Below are positions 17,177-25,139 of a DNA stretch of 55,435 nucleotides, piece by piece. The first letter of the stretch is position 1, and each line of letters opens with the position of its first letter. This stretch comes from Oscillospiraceae bacterium. Lineage in GTDB: Bacteria > Bacillota > Clostridia > Oscillospirales > Oscillospiraceae. The notes beneath the pieces are model-generated. The model was not told where the DNA came from. It saw only the letters and a list, made by a program, of their open reading frames with translations, and ran no database searches. The stretch spans positions 1 to 55,435 of the forward strand of contig CADCHN010000009.1 in NCBI GenBank assembly GCA_902801295.1. Reading direction: 5' to 3'. A program made the translations under genes and the position numbers.

Positions 17177-18424
17177 ATGAAGAAAAACATCTTCCAGCCC
17201 GCCGATATCCTGCTGCCCAAAGACGCCGACATGACCAAGTGGGCGGTCATCGCCTGCGACCAGTTCACCTCCGACAAGGCCTACTGGGACCGCGTGCGCC
17301 AGACCGCGGGCGACGCGCCCTCCACCATCAACCTCATCCTGCCCGAAGCGGAGCTCGGCTCTCCCCGCGAGGCGGAGGAGGTCGCCCAGATCAACCGCAC
17401 CATGGACGAGTATCTGCGCGACGGCGTCTTCGCCGTTTACCCGGACAGCTACGTCTATGTGGAGCGCACACTGGAAAACGGCAGCATCCGCAAGGGTCTG
17501 ATCGGCAAGCTGGATCTCGACGCCTATGACTACAATCCCGGCTCCACCTCGGCCATCCGCGCCACGGAAAAGACCGTGCCCGAGCGCATCCCGCCGCGCC
17601 AGCGTGTGCGCCGTGACGCGCCGATCGAGCTGCCGCACGTTCTGCTGCTCTGCGACGATCACAAAAAGTGCCTGATCGAGTCCGTAGCCGAAAAGAAGGA
17701 TCGCCTGCCCAAGCTCTACGACTTCGATCTGATGGAAGACGGCGGCCGCATCCGCGGCTGGCTCGTCGCCGGCGAGGACGCCGCCGCCTTTGACGAGGCG
17801 CTTGCGGCTTACTGCACCACCGTCGATGCCAAGTACGAGGGACTCAAGGGCGTGCCGATGGTCTTTGCCGTCGGCGACGGCAACCACTCCCTGGCTACCG
17901 CCAAGAGCTGCTACGAGGAGCTCAAGCAGAAGCATCCCGGCGAGGATCTGAGCGAGCATCCCGCCCGCTACGCCCTCGTTGAGCTGGAGAATATCCACGA
18001 TGAGGCGCAGGTCTTTGAGCCGATCCACCGCGTGATCGTGCACACCGAGCCGAAGAAGCTGCTCGCGGCGCTCGAAGAGAGCTGCTGCGCGCCCGGCGGC
18101 TACACCGTGCGCTGGTACAGCGGCGGCGAGAGCGGTGAGCTGAGCCTCGACCGCACCAAGAGCGAGCTTGCCGTCGGCGTGCTGCAGAGCTTTCTCGATG
18201 CTTACCTGAAAGAGAACGCCGGCGAAATCGACTACATCCACGACGACGACGCGCTGATCGCCCTCTCCGAACCGGCGGACGCCCTCGGCTTCCTGCTGCC
18301 GGCGATGGAAAAGAGCCAGCTCTTCCGCGGCGTTATCAGCGACGGCGCCCTGCCGCGCAAGACCTTCTCGATGGGCCACAGCCGCGAGAAGCGCTACTAC
18401 CTCGAGGGCCGCAAGATCCGCTGA
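17177..18424 (+). CDS. DUF1015 family protein, last gene of the serine/glycine operon
   Basis: A 415-aa protein recognised as DUF1015 from its start FQPADILLPKDADMTKWAVI and the motif VGDGNHSLATAK near residue 235. That motif resembles the DGHHR-type loop of ParB/SerK-fold proteins, and some proteins of that fold (SerK, SbnI) are free-serine kinases. No phosphoserine phosphatase (SerB) is encoded in this otherwise complete serine operon, and DUF1015 follows serA by 15 nt. A role in handling phosphoserine or serine is therefore a reasonable inference, not an established function. A 15-bp hairpin follows the gene and probably ends the operon. Confidence 0.85.
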   Translation: MKKNIFQPADILLPKDADMTKWAVIACDQFTSDKAYWDRVRQTAGDAPSTINLILPEAELGSPREAEEVAQINRTMDEYLRDGVFAVYPDSYVYVERTLENGSIRKGLIGKLDLDAYDYNPGSTSAIRATEKTVPERIPPRQRVRRDAPIELPHVLLLCDDHKKCLIESVAEKKDRLPKLYDFDLMEDGGRIRGWLVAGEDAAAFDEALAAYCTTVDAKYEGLKGVPMVFAVGDGNHSLATAKSCYEELKQKHPGEDLSEHPARYALVELENIHDEAQVFEPIHRVIVHTEPKKLLAALEESCCAPGGYTVRWYSGGESGELSLDRTKSELAVGVLQSFLDAYLKENAGEIDYIHDDDALIALSEPADALGFLLPAMEKSQLFRGVISDGALPRKTFSMGHSREKRYYLEGRKIR

Positions 18425-18435
18425 TCCCCGAAACT

Positions 18436-18477
18436 TCACAGGCAGAACAGTCCCCTGTTCTGCCTGTGATCTTAGCT
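18436..18477 (+). terminator. Hairpin ending the gcv-ser operon
   Basis: TCACAGGCAGAACAG (18436-18450), loop TCCC, CTGTTCTGCCTGTGA (18455-18469): a perfect 15-bp stem 11 nt after the stop. The tail (TCTTAGCTATT) is only partly U-rich, so some read-through into the FUSC gene is possible. Confidence 0.6.
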
Positions 18478-18499
18478 ATTCCACGGAAGGAACCGATTT

Positions 18500-19816
18500 A
18501 TGACCCAAAAGCATCACTCCGCACAGCAGCGTCGCTGGAGCCCGCCGCTGATCGGCCAGCGCATTGTCAAAACGACCGTCGCGGTCTTTCTCTGTCTGCT
18601 GTTTTATTACCTGCGCGGCTATCGCGGACAGGACATGCCCTCCGAAGCCGCCATCACCGCCATCGTCTGCATGCAGCCCTATGTGCGCGACACCCGCGAT
18701 TACGCGCTCAACCGCTTTGCCGGCTCGCTGATCGGCGCAGCCTGGGGTCTGCTGTTTTTGCTGCTGGTGCTGATGTTCCCGTCCCTGGCCGGAAACATGC
18801 TCGTCCTCTATGCCGTGATGGCGCTGGGCGTGCTGGCCTCGCTCTATACCTCCGTCGTCGTGCGCAAGCCGGACACGGCAAGCCTGGCTGCGATCGTTTT
18901 CATCTGCGTCGTCATCAGCTTCCCGGACATCAGCGATCCGCTGCGCCAGGCGGCCGACCGCATGCTCGGCATCCTGGTCGGTACCGTTGCGGCCATCGCG
19001 GTCAACATCTTTCGCCTGCCTCGCTCCAAGAATCGGGACTGCGTGTTCTTCGTGCGCATGAAGGATCTCGCGCCGGATCGCTTTTCGCAGATTCCCTCGG
19101 CGGCGCAGTTCCGTCTGAACTATCTCTACCAGGACGGCGCAAAAATCTGCCTCATGTCGGAGCACGCCCCGGCCTTCTTTGCCGCGCAGATGAGCGACGC
19201 CATGCTGAACATGCCGCTGATCGTGATGGACGGCGCCGCGATCTACGACCCGCGGGAAAACGAGTACCTCTCGGTCGAGACGCTTGGCGAGCGCCCGGCG
19301 ACGCGGCTGAGGGCCAGCCTGGACAGTTTCGGCGTCAGCTATTTCCTGTACGTCGTGCGCGGCGGCAAAACCTGCGTTTTCCACCGGGGAGAGATGCGCG
19401 AGCAGGAGGCGCTGATCTACAACCGCATGCGCCGCTCGCCCTACCGCAGCTATCTGGACGGCGAAAACTACGCGCCGGACGAAATTGTATACTTCAAAAT
19501 CATCGACAGCGAAGAACAGACGGAGGCGCTGCGGCGCCGTCTGCAGGGTCTGCTGCACAGCAGCCACCTGCGGGCAGTTGTGCGCCCGGAGGCGGGCGCC
19601 GCCGGGATCAGCGCGCTGTACATCTACTCGGCCAAGGCCACGATGCGCCAGGCCGAAACCCGGCTGATGCAGCAGCTGCGCGAGCAGGATCCCTCGCTCC
19701 GTTCGGTGGAGGTTTTCCTGCGCGCCGATTACCGCAGCGAATACGACGCTATGAGCCTGCTGCACACGCTTGGCAATCAATATGAACCGCTGCGGCTTTT
19801 CCGCAGGCAGCGATAG
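18500..19816 (+). CDS. FUSC/ArAE-type membrane protein with a C-terminal degenerate HAD-like domain
   Basis: A 438-aa protein in two parts. Residues ~20-175 carry about six membrane spans with the FUSC (aromatic-acid-exporter-like) pattern. Residues ~180-438 look like a Cof-type HAD phosphatase: VFFVRMKDL, then NYLYQDGAKICLMSEHA and MPLIVMDGAAIYD, which match the HAD positions for motif I, the cap-side strand and the NGA-x-IYD strand. The nucleophile motif DxDGT is replaced by VRMKD, so phosphatase activity is probably lost and the domain may be regulatory. GGAAGG precedes ATG 18500. No obvious own promoter; it may be read through from the upstream operon. Confidence 0.75.
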   Translation: MTQKHHSAQQRRWSPPLIGQRIVKTTVAVFLCLLFYYLRGYRGQDMPSEAAITAIVCMQPYVRDTRDYALNRFAGSLIGAAWGLLFLLLVLMFPSLAGNMLVLYAVMALGVLASLYTSVVVRKPDTASLAAIVFICVVISFPDISDPLRQAADRMLGILVGTVAAIAVNIFRLPRSKNRDCVFFVRMKDLAPDRFSQIPSAAQFRLNYLYQDGAKICLMSEHAPAFFAAQMSDAMLNMPLIVMDGAAIYDPRENEYLSVETLGERPATRLRASLDSFGVSYFLYVVRGGKTCVFHRGEMREQEALIYNRMRRSPYRSYLDGENYAPDEIVYFKIIDSEEQTEALRRRLQGLLHSSHLRAVVRPEAGAAGISALYIYSAKATMRQAETRLMQQLREQDPSLRSVEVFLRADYRSEYDAMSLLHTLGNQYEPLRLFRRQR

Positions 19817-19890
19817 GCATTCCCCTTTGCGCCGGGCAAAACCTATTTGCCGCTTTCCTCCGCTTTTACTATTGTATGGGAGTTGTAACT

Positions 19891-21090
19891 ATGGATTATC
19901 TGGGAAGTTTGACAAGCAGCATCTTTTCCCTGGTCTTCATCATTTTTCTGATCGGCACCGTCGGCTATTTCATCGGCGCCATCAGCATCAAGGGGATCTC
20001 CCTCGGCACGGCAGGCGTACTGCTGACCGCCCTGCTGTACGGCATTCTCGCCAACTTCGTCCCCTCCTTCACGATCGGCAGCAAGGAGATCGTGCTGTTC
20101 AGCGACGCGCTGAAAAAGAACTTCAGCTTTGTGTCCTCCATCGGCACGGCGATGTTCGTCACCTCCGTCGGCTTTATCGCCGGCCCCAAGTTCTTCCGCT
20201 CCTTTAACCGCGCCACCATGTCCTATGTCTATATGGGCGCCATCACCATCGCCGTCGGCGCGCTCGTGACGGTGGCCTTTATCTGCATCGACGGCAAGCT
20301 CTCGCCCTCGATGGCCGTCGGCCTGATGACCGGCGCGCTCACCAGCACCCCGGGCCTGTCCGCCGCGAAGGAAGTCGCCGGCGAAGGCGCGGATCTCGTC
20401 ACCGCCGGCTACGGCATTGCCTATCTCTTCGGCGTGCTGGGCGTGGTGTTCTTTGTGCAGCTGATGCCGCGCATCCTGAAGATCAACATTGCCGAGGAAC
20501 GTGCGCGCTTTGTCGCCGCCAACACTATCCCGGCCGGCCTCATCAAGCGCAGCCTGGAGAAAGTGGACCCCTTCGGCTTCCTGCCCTTCTTCCTGGCCGT
20601 GTCCCTCGGCTGCGTCATCGGCGCCATCAAGATCCCCGGCCTCAACTTCTCCTTCGGCAACTCCGGCGGCTGCCTGATCGCCGGATTGCTGGTCGGCCAC
20701 TTCGGCCACTTCGGCAAGATCGACATGCGCATTGAAAAGGCGACGCTCAACTTCTTCCGTGAACTTGGCCTTGTCCTCTTCCTGATCGGCGCGGGCGTCC
20801 CCGGCGGCGTAAACTTTGTTTCCAACATCCGCCTCGCCTACTTCGTCTACGGCGCCATCATCACCCTGATTCCGATGATCGGCGGCTATTTCATCGGCCG
20901 CTACGTCTTTAAGCTGGACATCTTCAACAACCTCGGCTCCATCACCGGCGGCATGACCAGCACGCCCGCTCTGGGCTCGCTGATCGCCACGGCCGGCACC
21001 GACGAGGTCGCCGCGGCCTACGCCGCGACCTATCCCGTTGCTCTGGTTTTTGTCGTCATCGCCGCCAAGGTGATTATCATGGTGTTCTGA
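19891..21090 (+). CDS. AspT/YidE-type predicted permease (aspartate-alanine exchanger superfamily)
   Basis: A 399-aa membrane protein with two homologous halves, as in the AspT/YidE/YbjL duplication family. The repeated motif TGALTSTPGLSAAKE (near 155) and TGGMTSTPALGSLI (near 355) marks the two halves. The TrkA_C domains that sit between the halves in AspT are absent. Likely an amino-acid or dicarboxylate transporter; substrate unknown. ATG 19891 is chosen because GGGAG lies 8 nt before it, while the ATG 15 nt upstream overlaps that site. A 15-bp hairpin follows the stop. Confidence 0.85.
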   Translation: MDYLGSLTSSIFSLVFIIFLIGTVGYFIGAISIKGISLGTAGVLLTALLYGILANFVPSFTIGSKEIVLFSDALKKNFSFVSSIGTAMFVTSVGFIAGPKFFRSFNRATMSYVYMGAITIAVGALVTVAFICIDGKLSPSMAVGLMTGALTSTPGLSAAKEVAGEGADLVTAGYGIAYLFGVLGVVFFVQLMPRILKINIAEERARFVAANTIPAGLIKRSLEKVDPFGFLPFFLAVSLGCVIGAIKIPGLNFSFGNSGGCLIAGLLVGHFGHFGKIDMRIEKATLNFFRELGLVLFLIGAGVPGGVNFVSNIRLAYFVYGAIITLIPMIGGYFIGRYVFKLDIFNNLGSITGGMTSTPALGSLIATAGTDEVAAAYAATYPVALVFVVIAAKVIIMVF

Positions 21091-21101
21091 TGATCTGCAC
21101 A

Positions 21102-21144
21102 GCAAAGCCCAGGGCCTGCGTTTTCCGCTGGCCCTGGGCTTTGC
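21102..21144 (+). terminator. Hairpin after the AspT/YidE-type gene
   Basis: GCAAAGCCCAGGGCC (21102-21116) pairs with GGCCCTGGGCTTTGC (21130-21144), 15 bp perfect, 13-nt loop. There is no U-tract, so termination efficiency is uncertain. Confidence 0.5.
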
Positions 21145-21158
21145 CCCGCCCTGCCGTC

Positions 21159-21187
21159 TTGACAGCACGGCGCATTTGCTATAAACT
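21159..21187 (+). promoter_or_regulatory. Candidate promoter of the MATE gene
   Basis: TTGACA (21159-21164) followed by TATAAA at 21180-21185 (15-nt spacer) or TAAACT at 21182-21187 (17-nt spacer), 33-40 nt before the start codon. Confidence 0.6.
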
Positions 21188-21219
21188 TTTTATTATCTGA
21201 GATTCATGGAGACATCGGC

Positions 21220-22602
21220 ATGACAAGCCAACTTCCGCACAAGTCCACAGCGCGCGACATGACCAGCGGCCCGATCCTGCGGCAGCTGGTTCTCTTTGCG
21301 CTCCCGCTGATGCTCGGCAACGTTTTCCAGATGCTCTACAACACCGTGGACTCCGTCATCGTCGGCAACTTTGTCAGCAAGCAGGCGCTCGCGGCCATCG
21401 GCTCGACCACGATGATCACCAACATGATGGTCTTCTTTTTCAACGGTTTTTCCGTCGGCGCGGGCGTGGTGATCGGCCATTATTTCGGCGCGCGGGAGAT
21501 GGACAAGCTTCACCGCGCGATTGAGACGACAATGGCGGCCACCTTCCTGCTGAGCGTTCTGTTCTCCATTGCCGGCGTGCTGGCGGTGGATCCGCTGCTG
21601 AAGTTGATGAGCACGCCGGACGACGTATTCGCCGAAGCGGCGATCTATCTGCGCATCTATATCGGCGGCATTTCCGGCCTGCTGATCTACAACATGGGCA
21701 GCGGCGTGCTGCGTGCCGTGGGCGACTCTACCCGCCCGCTCTTTTTCCTGATTTTCACGAGCCTGCTGAACATCGTGCTCGACCTCTTCTTCGTGATTGT
21801 GCTGAAAACCGGCATCGCGGGCGCCGCGATTGCCACGGTGATCTCCCAGGCGCTCTCCGGCGCGGCGATTCTGCTGCTGCTGAGCCGCACGAGGGACATC
21901 TACCGTCTCAGTTGGCGTGAGCTGCGGCTTGATGGGCCGATCCTGCGGCGCATCTTCTCCGTGGGTCTTCCGGCGGGCATCCAGTCGGTGCTGACGGCCT
22001 TTTCCAACATTTTTGTGCAGGGCTACGTCAATGTCTTCGGCTCGGACGTGATGGCCGGCTGGGCAAGCTACAACAAGCTCGACCAGTTCATCATGCTGCC
22101 GATGCAGAGCATGGCCATGGCGGCCACCACCTTCGTCAGCCAGAACGTGGGCGCCGGGGAAGATCGGCGCGCCGACCGCGGCACGCTGGCCTCGCTGCTG
22201 CTCACCTGCGGCATCACCGGCTCCATCATCGCGCTGCTGATTGTCTTCGCGCCCTCTGCCGTCCGGTTTTTCTCGCCGGACAGCGAAGTGATCCGCTACG
22301 GCGTGCTCTTCATCCGCACCAACTGCGCCTTCCTGCTCTTTAACTGCATCAACCATGTGCTGGCCGGCGCGCTGCGCGGCCGGGGCGATTCCCACGGGCC
22401 GATGATCATCATGCTCTCCTGCTTTGTGGCCCTGCGGCAGACCTATCTGTACCTGATCACGCATCTGTACGCGAACACACCGCGCATCGTCGGCCTCGGC
22501 TATCCGATCGGCTGGTCGAGCTGCTGCGCGGTGATGCTGCTGTACTTCTTCTGGCGTCGCCGCGTCCGGCTGCGCTCTGCGCAGGAGACGCCGGGCGAAT
22601 AA
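21220..22602 (+). CDS. MATE family efflux transporter
   Basis: A 460-aa multidrug/toxin extrusion protein with twelve predicted membrane spans in two halves. The N-terminal pattern LPLMLGNVFQMLYNTVDSVI and VGNFVSKQALAAIGSTTMI is typical of the DinF/NorM-like clostridial MATE clade. The drug or metabolite exported cannot be told. The gene has its own promoter and a GGAG site before ATG 21220. It converges with the minus-strand gene ending at 22606 with only 3 nt between them. Confidence 0.93.
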   Translation: MTSQLPHKSTARDMTSGPILRQLVLFALPLMLGNVFQMLYNTVDSVIVGNFVSKQALAAIGSTTMITNMMVFFFNGFSVGAGVVIGHYFGAREMDKLHRAIETTMAATFLLSVLFSIAGVLAVDPLLKLMSTPDDVFAEAAIYLRIYIGGISGLLIYNMGSGVLRAVGDSTRPLFFLIFTSLLNIVLDLFFVIVLKTGIAGAAIATVISQALSGAAILLLLSRTRDIYRLSWRELRLDGPILRRIFSVGLPAGIQSVLTAFSNIFVQGYVNVFGSDVMAGWASYNKLDQFIMLPMQSMAMAATTFVSQNVGAGEDRRADRGTLASLLLTCGITGSIIALLIVFAPSAVRFFSPDSEVIRYGVLFIRTNCAFLLFNCINHVLAGALRGRGDSHGPMIIMLSCFVALRQTYLYLITHLYANTPRIVGLGYPIGWSSCCAVMLLYFFWRRRVRLRSAQETPGE

Positions 22603-22605
22603 CCA

Positions 22606-23040
22606 TTACAGATATTCGCGCAGATCGGTGCTCAGCGTCTCCTCCAGGTGGATGAGGCGCTTGGCCATGTCCTTCGTGACCTCGTCGGCGGCCTTGTACT
22701 CGTTCAGATAACGGTTCAGGCTCTTGACACCCATGTTGCAGCCGTCGGTCATCAGGTCGGCAATAACCTTGTCGCTGCGCTCCAGCCCCAGCTTCGTCTC
22801 GGTTTTGAGCCAGCTCATTCCGCGCGCAACGGGATTCGGGTCCTTGCCCCGGTCGCCGAAGCGGTCGAGATGCCCCTGCAGCTCCCGCCCCAGCTTTTCG
22901 TGCTCCTCGCGGCACTGATAGAGCTTCTGCTTCATGTGCTCACCGCGCACCTGGCCGATCACCTCGTCGATGGAGGCAACGCCCATTTTGACGCCTGCGT
23001 CGCATTCGCGCAGCAGCTTGATGGTATCGCGTTCAATCAT
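22606..23040 (-). CDS. Small helical-bundle protein, DUF2383/ferritin-like
   Basis: A 144-aa protein predicted to be almost wholly alpha-helical, with regularly spaced helices (KLLRECDAGVKMGVASIDEV, REEHEKLGRELQGHLDRFG, ERSDKVIADLMTDGCNMGVK). It resembles DUF2383/PA2169-type four-helix bundles; Glu/His pairs such as REEHEK recall ferritin-like proteins, but metal binding is unproven. ATG 23040 is unusual: a terminator-like hairpin lies immediately upstream and its 3' arm contains the only AGGA that could serve as ribosome site, 14 nt from the ATG. Confidence 0.65.
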   Translation of the reverse strand: MIERDTIKLLRECDAGVKMGVASIDEVIGQVRGEHMKQKLYQCREEHEKLGRELQGHLDRFGDRGKDPNPVARGMSWLKTETKLGLERSDKVIADLMTDGCNMGVKSLNRYLNEYKAADEVTKDMAKRLIHLEETLSTDLREYL

Positions 23041-23100
23041 AAGAAAAAAAACCGTCCTTTCCTGCAGATAGCAAGAGTATCTGCAATAAAGGGCGGTTTT
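23041..23100 (-). terminator. Long hairpin with U-tract between the amidase gene and the 22606-23040 gene
   Basis: AAAACCGTCCTTT (23048-23060) pairs with AAAGGGCGGTTTT (23088-23100), and GCAGATA (23064-23070) with TATCTGC (23078-23084) inside. Read on the minus strand it ends in a run of eight U directly before ATG 23040. It ends the amidase transcript or attenuates the next gene. Confidence 0.75.
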
Positions 23101-23115
23101 ATTCTGTTTTTTGTA

Positions 23116-23601
23116 TCACGACCAGGCGCGCACGCCGACAATATGCAAAAACCGAACCCTGTCATAAACGTAAGAGTCCAGCGGCCGATCCAGCGCGTCG
23201 AAGGTATGGGCGGCCACCAGAATCCGCGGCCGCACAGCCACGATGACCGGGCAGTGATAAAAGTGTCCCGCCTGATCGCCCAGCTGCACCAAATCGCCGG
23301 GCTGCGCCAGCTCCCGGGCGACCTCCTCGGCCCACGGCCCGGTGCCGCGGTTCGCCGTCAGGAAGCGGTAGAGAAACTCCACCGCCGTCCAGGAGGCAGT
23401 GCGGTCGTCCGCCGTACGGTAAAACCAGCCGTGCAGCGGCGTGACATTCATCACACCCGCCCCGGCGAAAAGGCACTGCGAGGCGAAATTGGTGCAGTCT
23501 CCCCCAAGATGCTCAAAGTCGAAATAGGCGGGGTTTCGTCCCAGCGCCCAGCGCCTGGCGTAGTCCACCGCCCGCGCTCTGTCATAGACCAGCTCACGCA
23601 T
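23116..23601 (-). CDS. Amidase_6-type putative amidase/peptidoglycan hydrolase
   Basis: A 161-aa protein matching the Amidase_6 domain: VDYARRWALGRNPAY, GGDCTNFASQCLFAG near 37, GWFYRTADDRTASWTAV near 60, and a later His-containing QAGHFYHCPVIV. The Cys of DCTNFASQC and the later His suit a papain-like (NlpC/CHAP-like) catalytic pair. No signal peptide or wall-binding domain is seen, so it is either cytoplasmic or exported by an unrecognised route. ATG 23601 is chosen because GGAGG precedes it by 7 nt; the upstream in-frame start lacks a site. Confidence 0.8.
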   Translation of the reverse strand: MRELVYDRARAVDYARRWALGRNPAYFDFEHLGGDCTNFASQCLFAGAGVMNVTPLHGWFYRTADDRTASWTAVEFLYRFLTANRGTGPWAEEVARELAQPGDLVQLGDQAGHFYHCPVIVAVRPRILVAAHTFDALDRPLDSYVYDRVRFLHIVGVRAWS

Positions 23602-23647
23602 TTCCTCGCCTCCCCGCCATTCTATGCGACGGAGCGGCGCAGGCGAC

Positions 23648-23679
23648 AAAAAAAGAAGACGGCGCCGCCGTCTTCTTTT
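23648..23679 (-). terminator. Terminator of the phosphoribosyltransferase gene
   Basis: AAAAGAAGACGGC (23651-23663), loop GCC, GCCGTCTTCTTTT (23667-23679), with seven U on the minus strand. It follows the gene ending at 23693. Confidence 0.85.
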
Positions 23680-23692
23680 CGTGATGCAAGGC

Positions 23693-24247
23693 TTATTCCT
23701 TCACGCTGCCGTCGGAATTGAACAGCGGCAGGGGTGCGAGGTAGATGATGTCGTCGCGCTTCTGCGAATCGCCCTCGGCCAGCACGGCCACCCGGCCGGC
23801 AATGATGCCGCCGGCCTCGTTGACCAGGGTTTCCGTGGCGCGCAGGCTCTCGCCGGTGGAGATCACGTCGTCCACGATCAGCATCCGCTTGCCGCGGATG
23901 AACTCGGCGTCGGCTTTGTCGATGACCAGCTTCTGGACAGTTCTGGTGGTGATGGATTTCACCGCGACCTCAAAGGTGTCGGACATATAGGCCTTGGGAC
24001 CCTTGCGCGCGACAAAATACTTCTCCGCGCCGCTCTGACGGGCCATTTCATAGAGCAGGGGGATGGACTTGGCCTCGGGGGCGATGAGATAGTCGTATTC
24101 GGGGGCGCGCTTGAGCAGCTCAGCGGCCGCGTGAACGGTCACTTCCACGTCGCCGAACATGACGAAGGCGCCGATGTACAGGTCGTCGGTGACCTTGCAC
24201 AGGGGCAGCTCGCGCTTTAATCCGGCAATATCAATCTCGTAAGTCAT
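23693..24247 (-). CDS. Adenine/orotate-type phosphoribosyltransferase
   Basis: A 184-aa type I phosphoribosyltransferase. The PRPP-binding loop is RMLIVDDVISTGESLRAT near residue 122, with DYLIAPEAKSIPLLYEMA near 50 as the catalytic-flap side. The sequence is closest in layout to adenine phosphoribosyltransferases, and base specificity cannot be settled by eye (PurR/Xpt-like activity possible). ATG 24247 has AGGAGGAG 7 nt upstream. It has its own promoter (24288-24315) and terminator (23648-23679), so is monocistronic. Confidence 0.85.
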   Translation of the reverse strand: MTYEIDIAGLKRELPLCKVTDDLYIGAFVMFGDVEVTVHAAAELLKRAPEYDYLIAPEAKSIPLLYEMARQSGAEKYFVARKGPKAYMSDTFEVAVKSITTRTVQKLVIDKADAEFIRGKRMLIVDDVISTGESLRATETLVNEAGGIIAGRVAVLAEGDSQKRDDIIYLAPLPLFNSDGSVKE

Positions 24248-24287
24248 GATGGACTCCTCCTGTTGAGTAAAAAGATCAAACATGGTT

Positions 24288-24315
24288 ATTTTACCGCAAC
24301 ACGGAGAAAAATCAA
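24288..24315 (-). promoter_or_regulatory. Promoter of the phosphoribosyltransferase gene
   Basis: Minus strand TTGATT (24310-24315), 16-nt spacer, TAAAAT (24288-24293). It overlaps the 3' end of the HTH gene at 24312. Confidence 0.65.
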
Positions 24316-24659
24316 GGGGTTTGGCAAAAATAATCCCGCTTTCTTGCCGCTCTGGCCCGCAGACGGCGCAGAGCCGGCTCGCAGACGCGCAGGCGCCGGG
24401 CGATCTGCCGGGTGCTCATGCCCATATCCAGACAGGCCTGGACGCGCGCGGCCAGCGCGTCGCTCTCCCGGATGCGCAGCCGCCCGGCCGGCGCGTAATG
24501 CGGGCAGTCCGGTGTCGGCGGACAGCCGCGCGGCTGCCCCTCGATCAGCAGATAGTCGCAGCTGTCCGTGCGTGGGGTGCAGTAGCAGCAGTCCGTGTGC
24601 CCGCAGCGCAGCTCCGACGGCCCGCGCGGCCGGAGCGCGGGCGTGTAATCAAGCTTCAT
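24312..24659 (-). CDS. Small HTH protein with Cys-rich N-terminus, phage/ICE type
   Basis: A 115-aa protein. The N-terminus has several Cys and His (CGHTDCCYCTPRTDSCDYLL, then GCPPTPDCPHY) suited to zinc binding; the C-terminus has a resolvase-like helix-turn-helix, MSTRQIARRLRVCEPALRRL. Small proteins with a CDYLLI-x-GQ-x-RGC pattern are common in clostridial prophages and ICEs. ATG 24659 lies inside the end of the upstream gene (11-nt overlap), so it is last in a four-gene coupled minus-strand operon. DNA binding is likely; target unknown. Confidence 0.6.
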   Translation of the reverse strand: MKLDYTPALRPRGPSELRCGHTDCCYCTPRTDSCDYLLIEGQPRGCPPTPDCPHYAPAGRLRIRESDALAARVQACLDMGMSTRQIARRLRVCEPALRRLRARAARKRDYFCQTP

Positions 24660-24939
24660 GCGCCGCCTCCAGCAGGGCGCCGGCCTGCGAGAGCGCCTGG
24701 GCATACAGGCGGTACAGGTGACGCTCGCTGTAGTATAAACCGCGCCGCGCGGCCGCGCTGCGGATCGCGGGCCAGCTCAGGCCGAAGCCGTGCCGCAGCA
24801 GGAGCAGCGTACGCATCCGCTCGTCCGGCAGGCGCTCCAGCAGCTCCAGCATCCCGGCGGCGTCCGATCGCGCCATGACCTCCAGCCGCCGCGGCAGGGC
24901 GCTGCGGCTCATGCTCCTTCTTCCTCTTGTGCTGTTCAT
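24649..24939 (-). CDS. Sigma-70 region-4-like phage-type regulator
   Basis: A 96-aa helical protein with a region-4-like helix-turn-helix: ERMRTLLLLRHGFGLSWPAI followed by RGLYYSERHLYRLYAQAL, the pattern of phage late-gene regulators of the DUF1492/ArpU-like group. ATG 24939 is chosen because it forms an ATGA overlap with the upstream stop and has GGAGG about 10 nt before it; a TTG nine nt upstream is possible. It probably activates genes of the element from which this module came. Confidence 0.55.
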   Translation of the reverse strand: MNSTRGRRSMSRSALPRRLEVMARSDAAGMLELLERLPDERMRTLLLLRHGFGLSWPAIRSAAARRGLYYSERHLYRLYAQALSQAGALLEAAHEA

Positions 24940-25139
24940 CGTTCCCAATCCTCCTCATTCAGTTCTGCCGGCCGGCGGCGCAGATAGGGCCCGGCCCAGT
25001 CCTCCAGGCAGTCGCTCTCCGCGCAGACAGTCAGTCCGTCCGGCAATTCATAATAGCGCTCCCCCTCGCCGATCGGCAGACCGCAGCAGCTGCAAAACAG
25101 CCGGGGCCGCTCGCGGGCACGCAATACACACCAATTCAT
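24936..25139 (-). CDS. Small zinc-ribbon-like protein
   Basis: A 67-aa protein with FCSCCGLPIGEGERYYEL and a later VCAESDCLEDW, giving two Cys pairs able to hold a zinc. I do not recognise a named family. ATG 25139 overlaps the upstream stop by 4 nt (ATGA), and its own stop overlaps the next start in the same way. No clear ribosome site, so translation is probably coupled. Confidence 0.55.
   Translation of the reverse strand: MNWCVLRARERPRLFCSCCGLPIGEGERYYELPDGLTVCAESDCLEDWAGPYLRRRPAELNEEDWER

Noticed and set aside
15107..18439. Minus-strand open frame of 1110 codons opposite serC, serA and DUF1015
   Set aside because: It is an antisense shadow of GC-rich plus-strand genes with clear families and ribosome sites; its product is compositionally odd and has no start site of its own.
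19847..19875. TTGCCG-17-TATTGT as promoter of the AspT/YidE-type gene
   Set aside because: Transcription would begin inside or after the ribosome site, leaving no usable leader.
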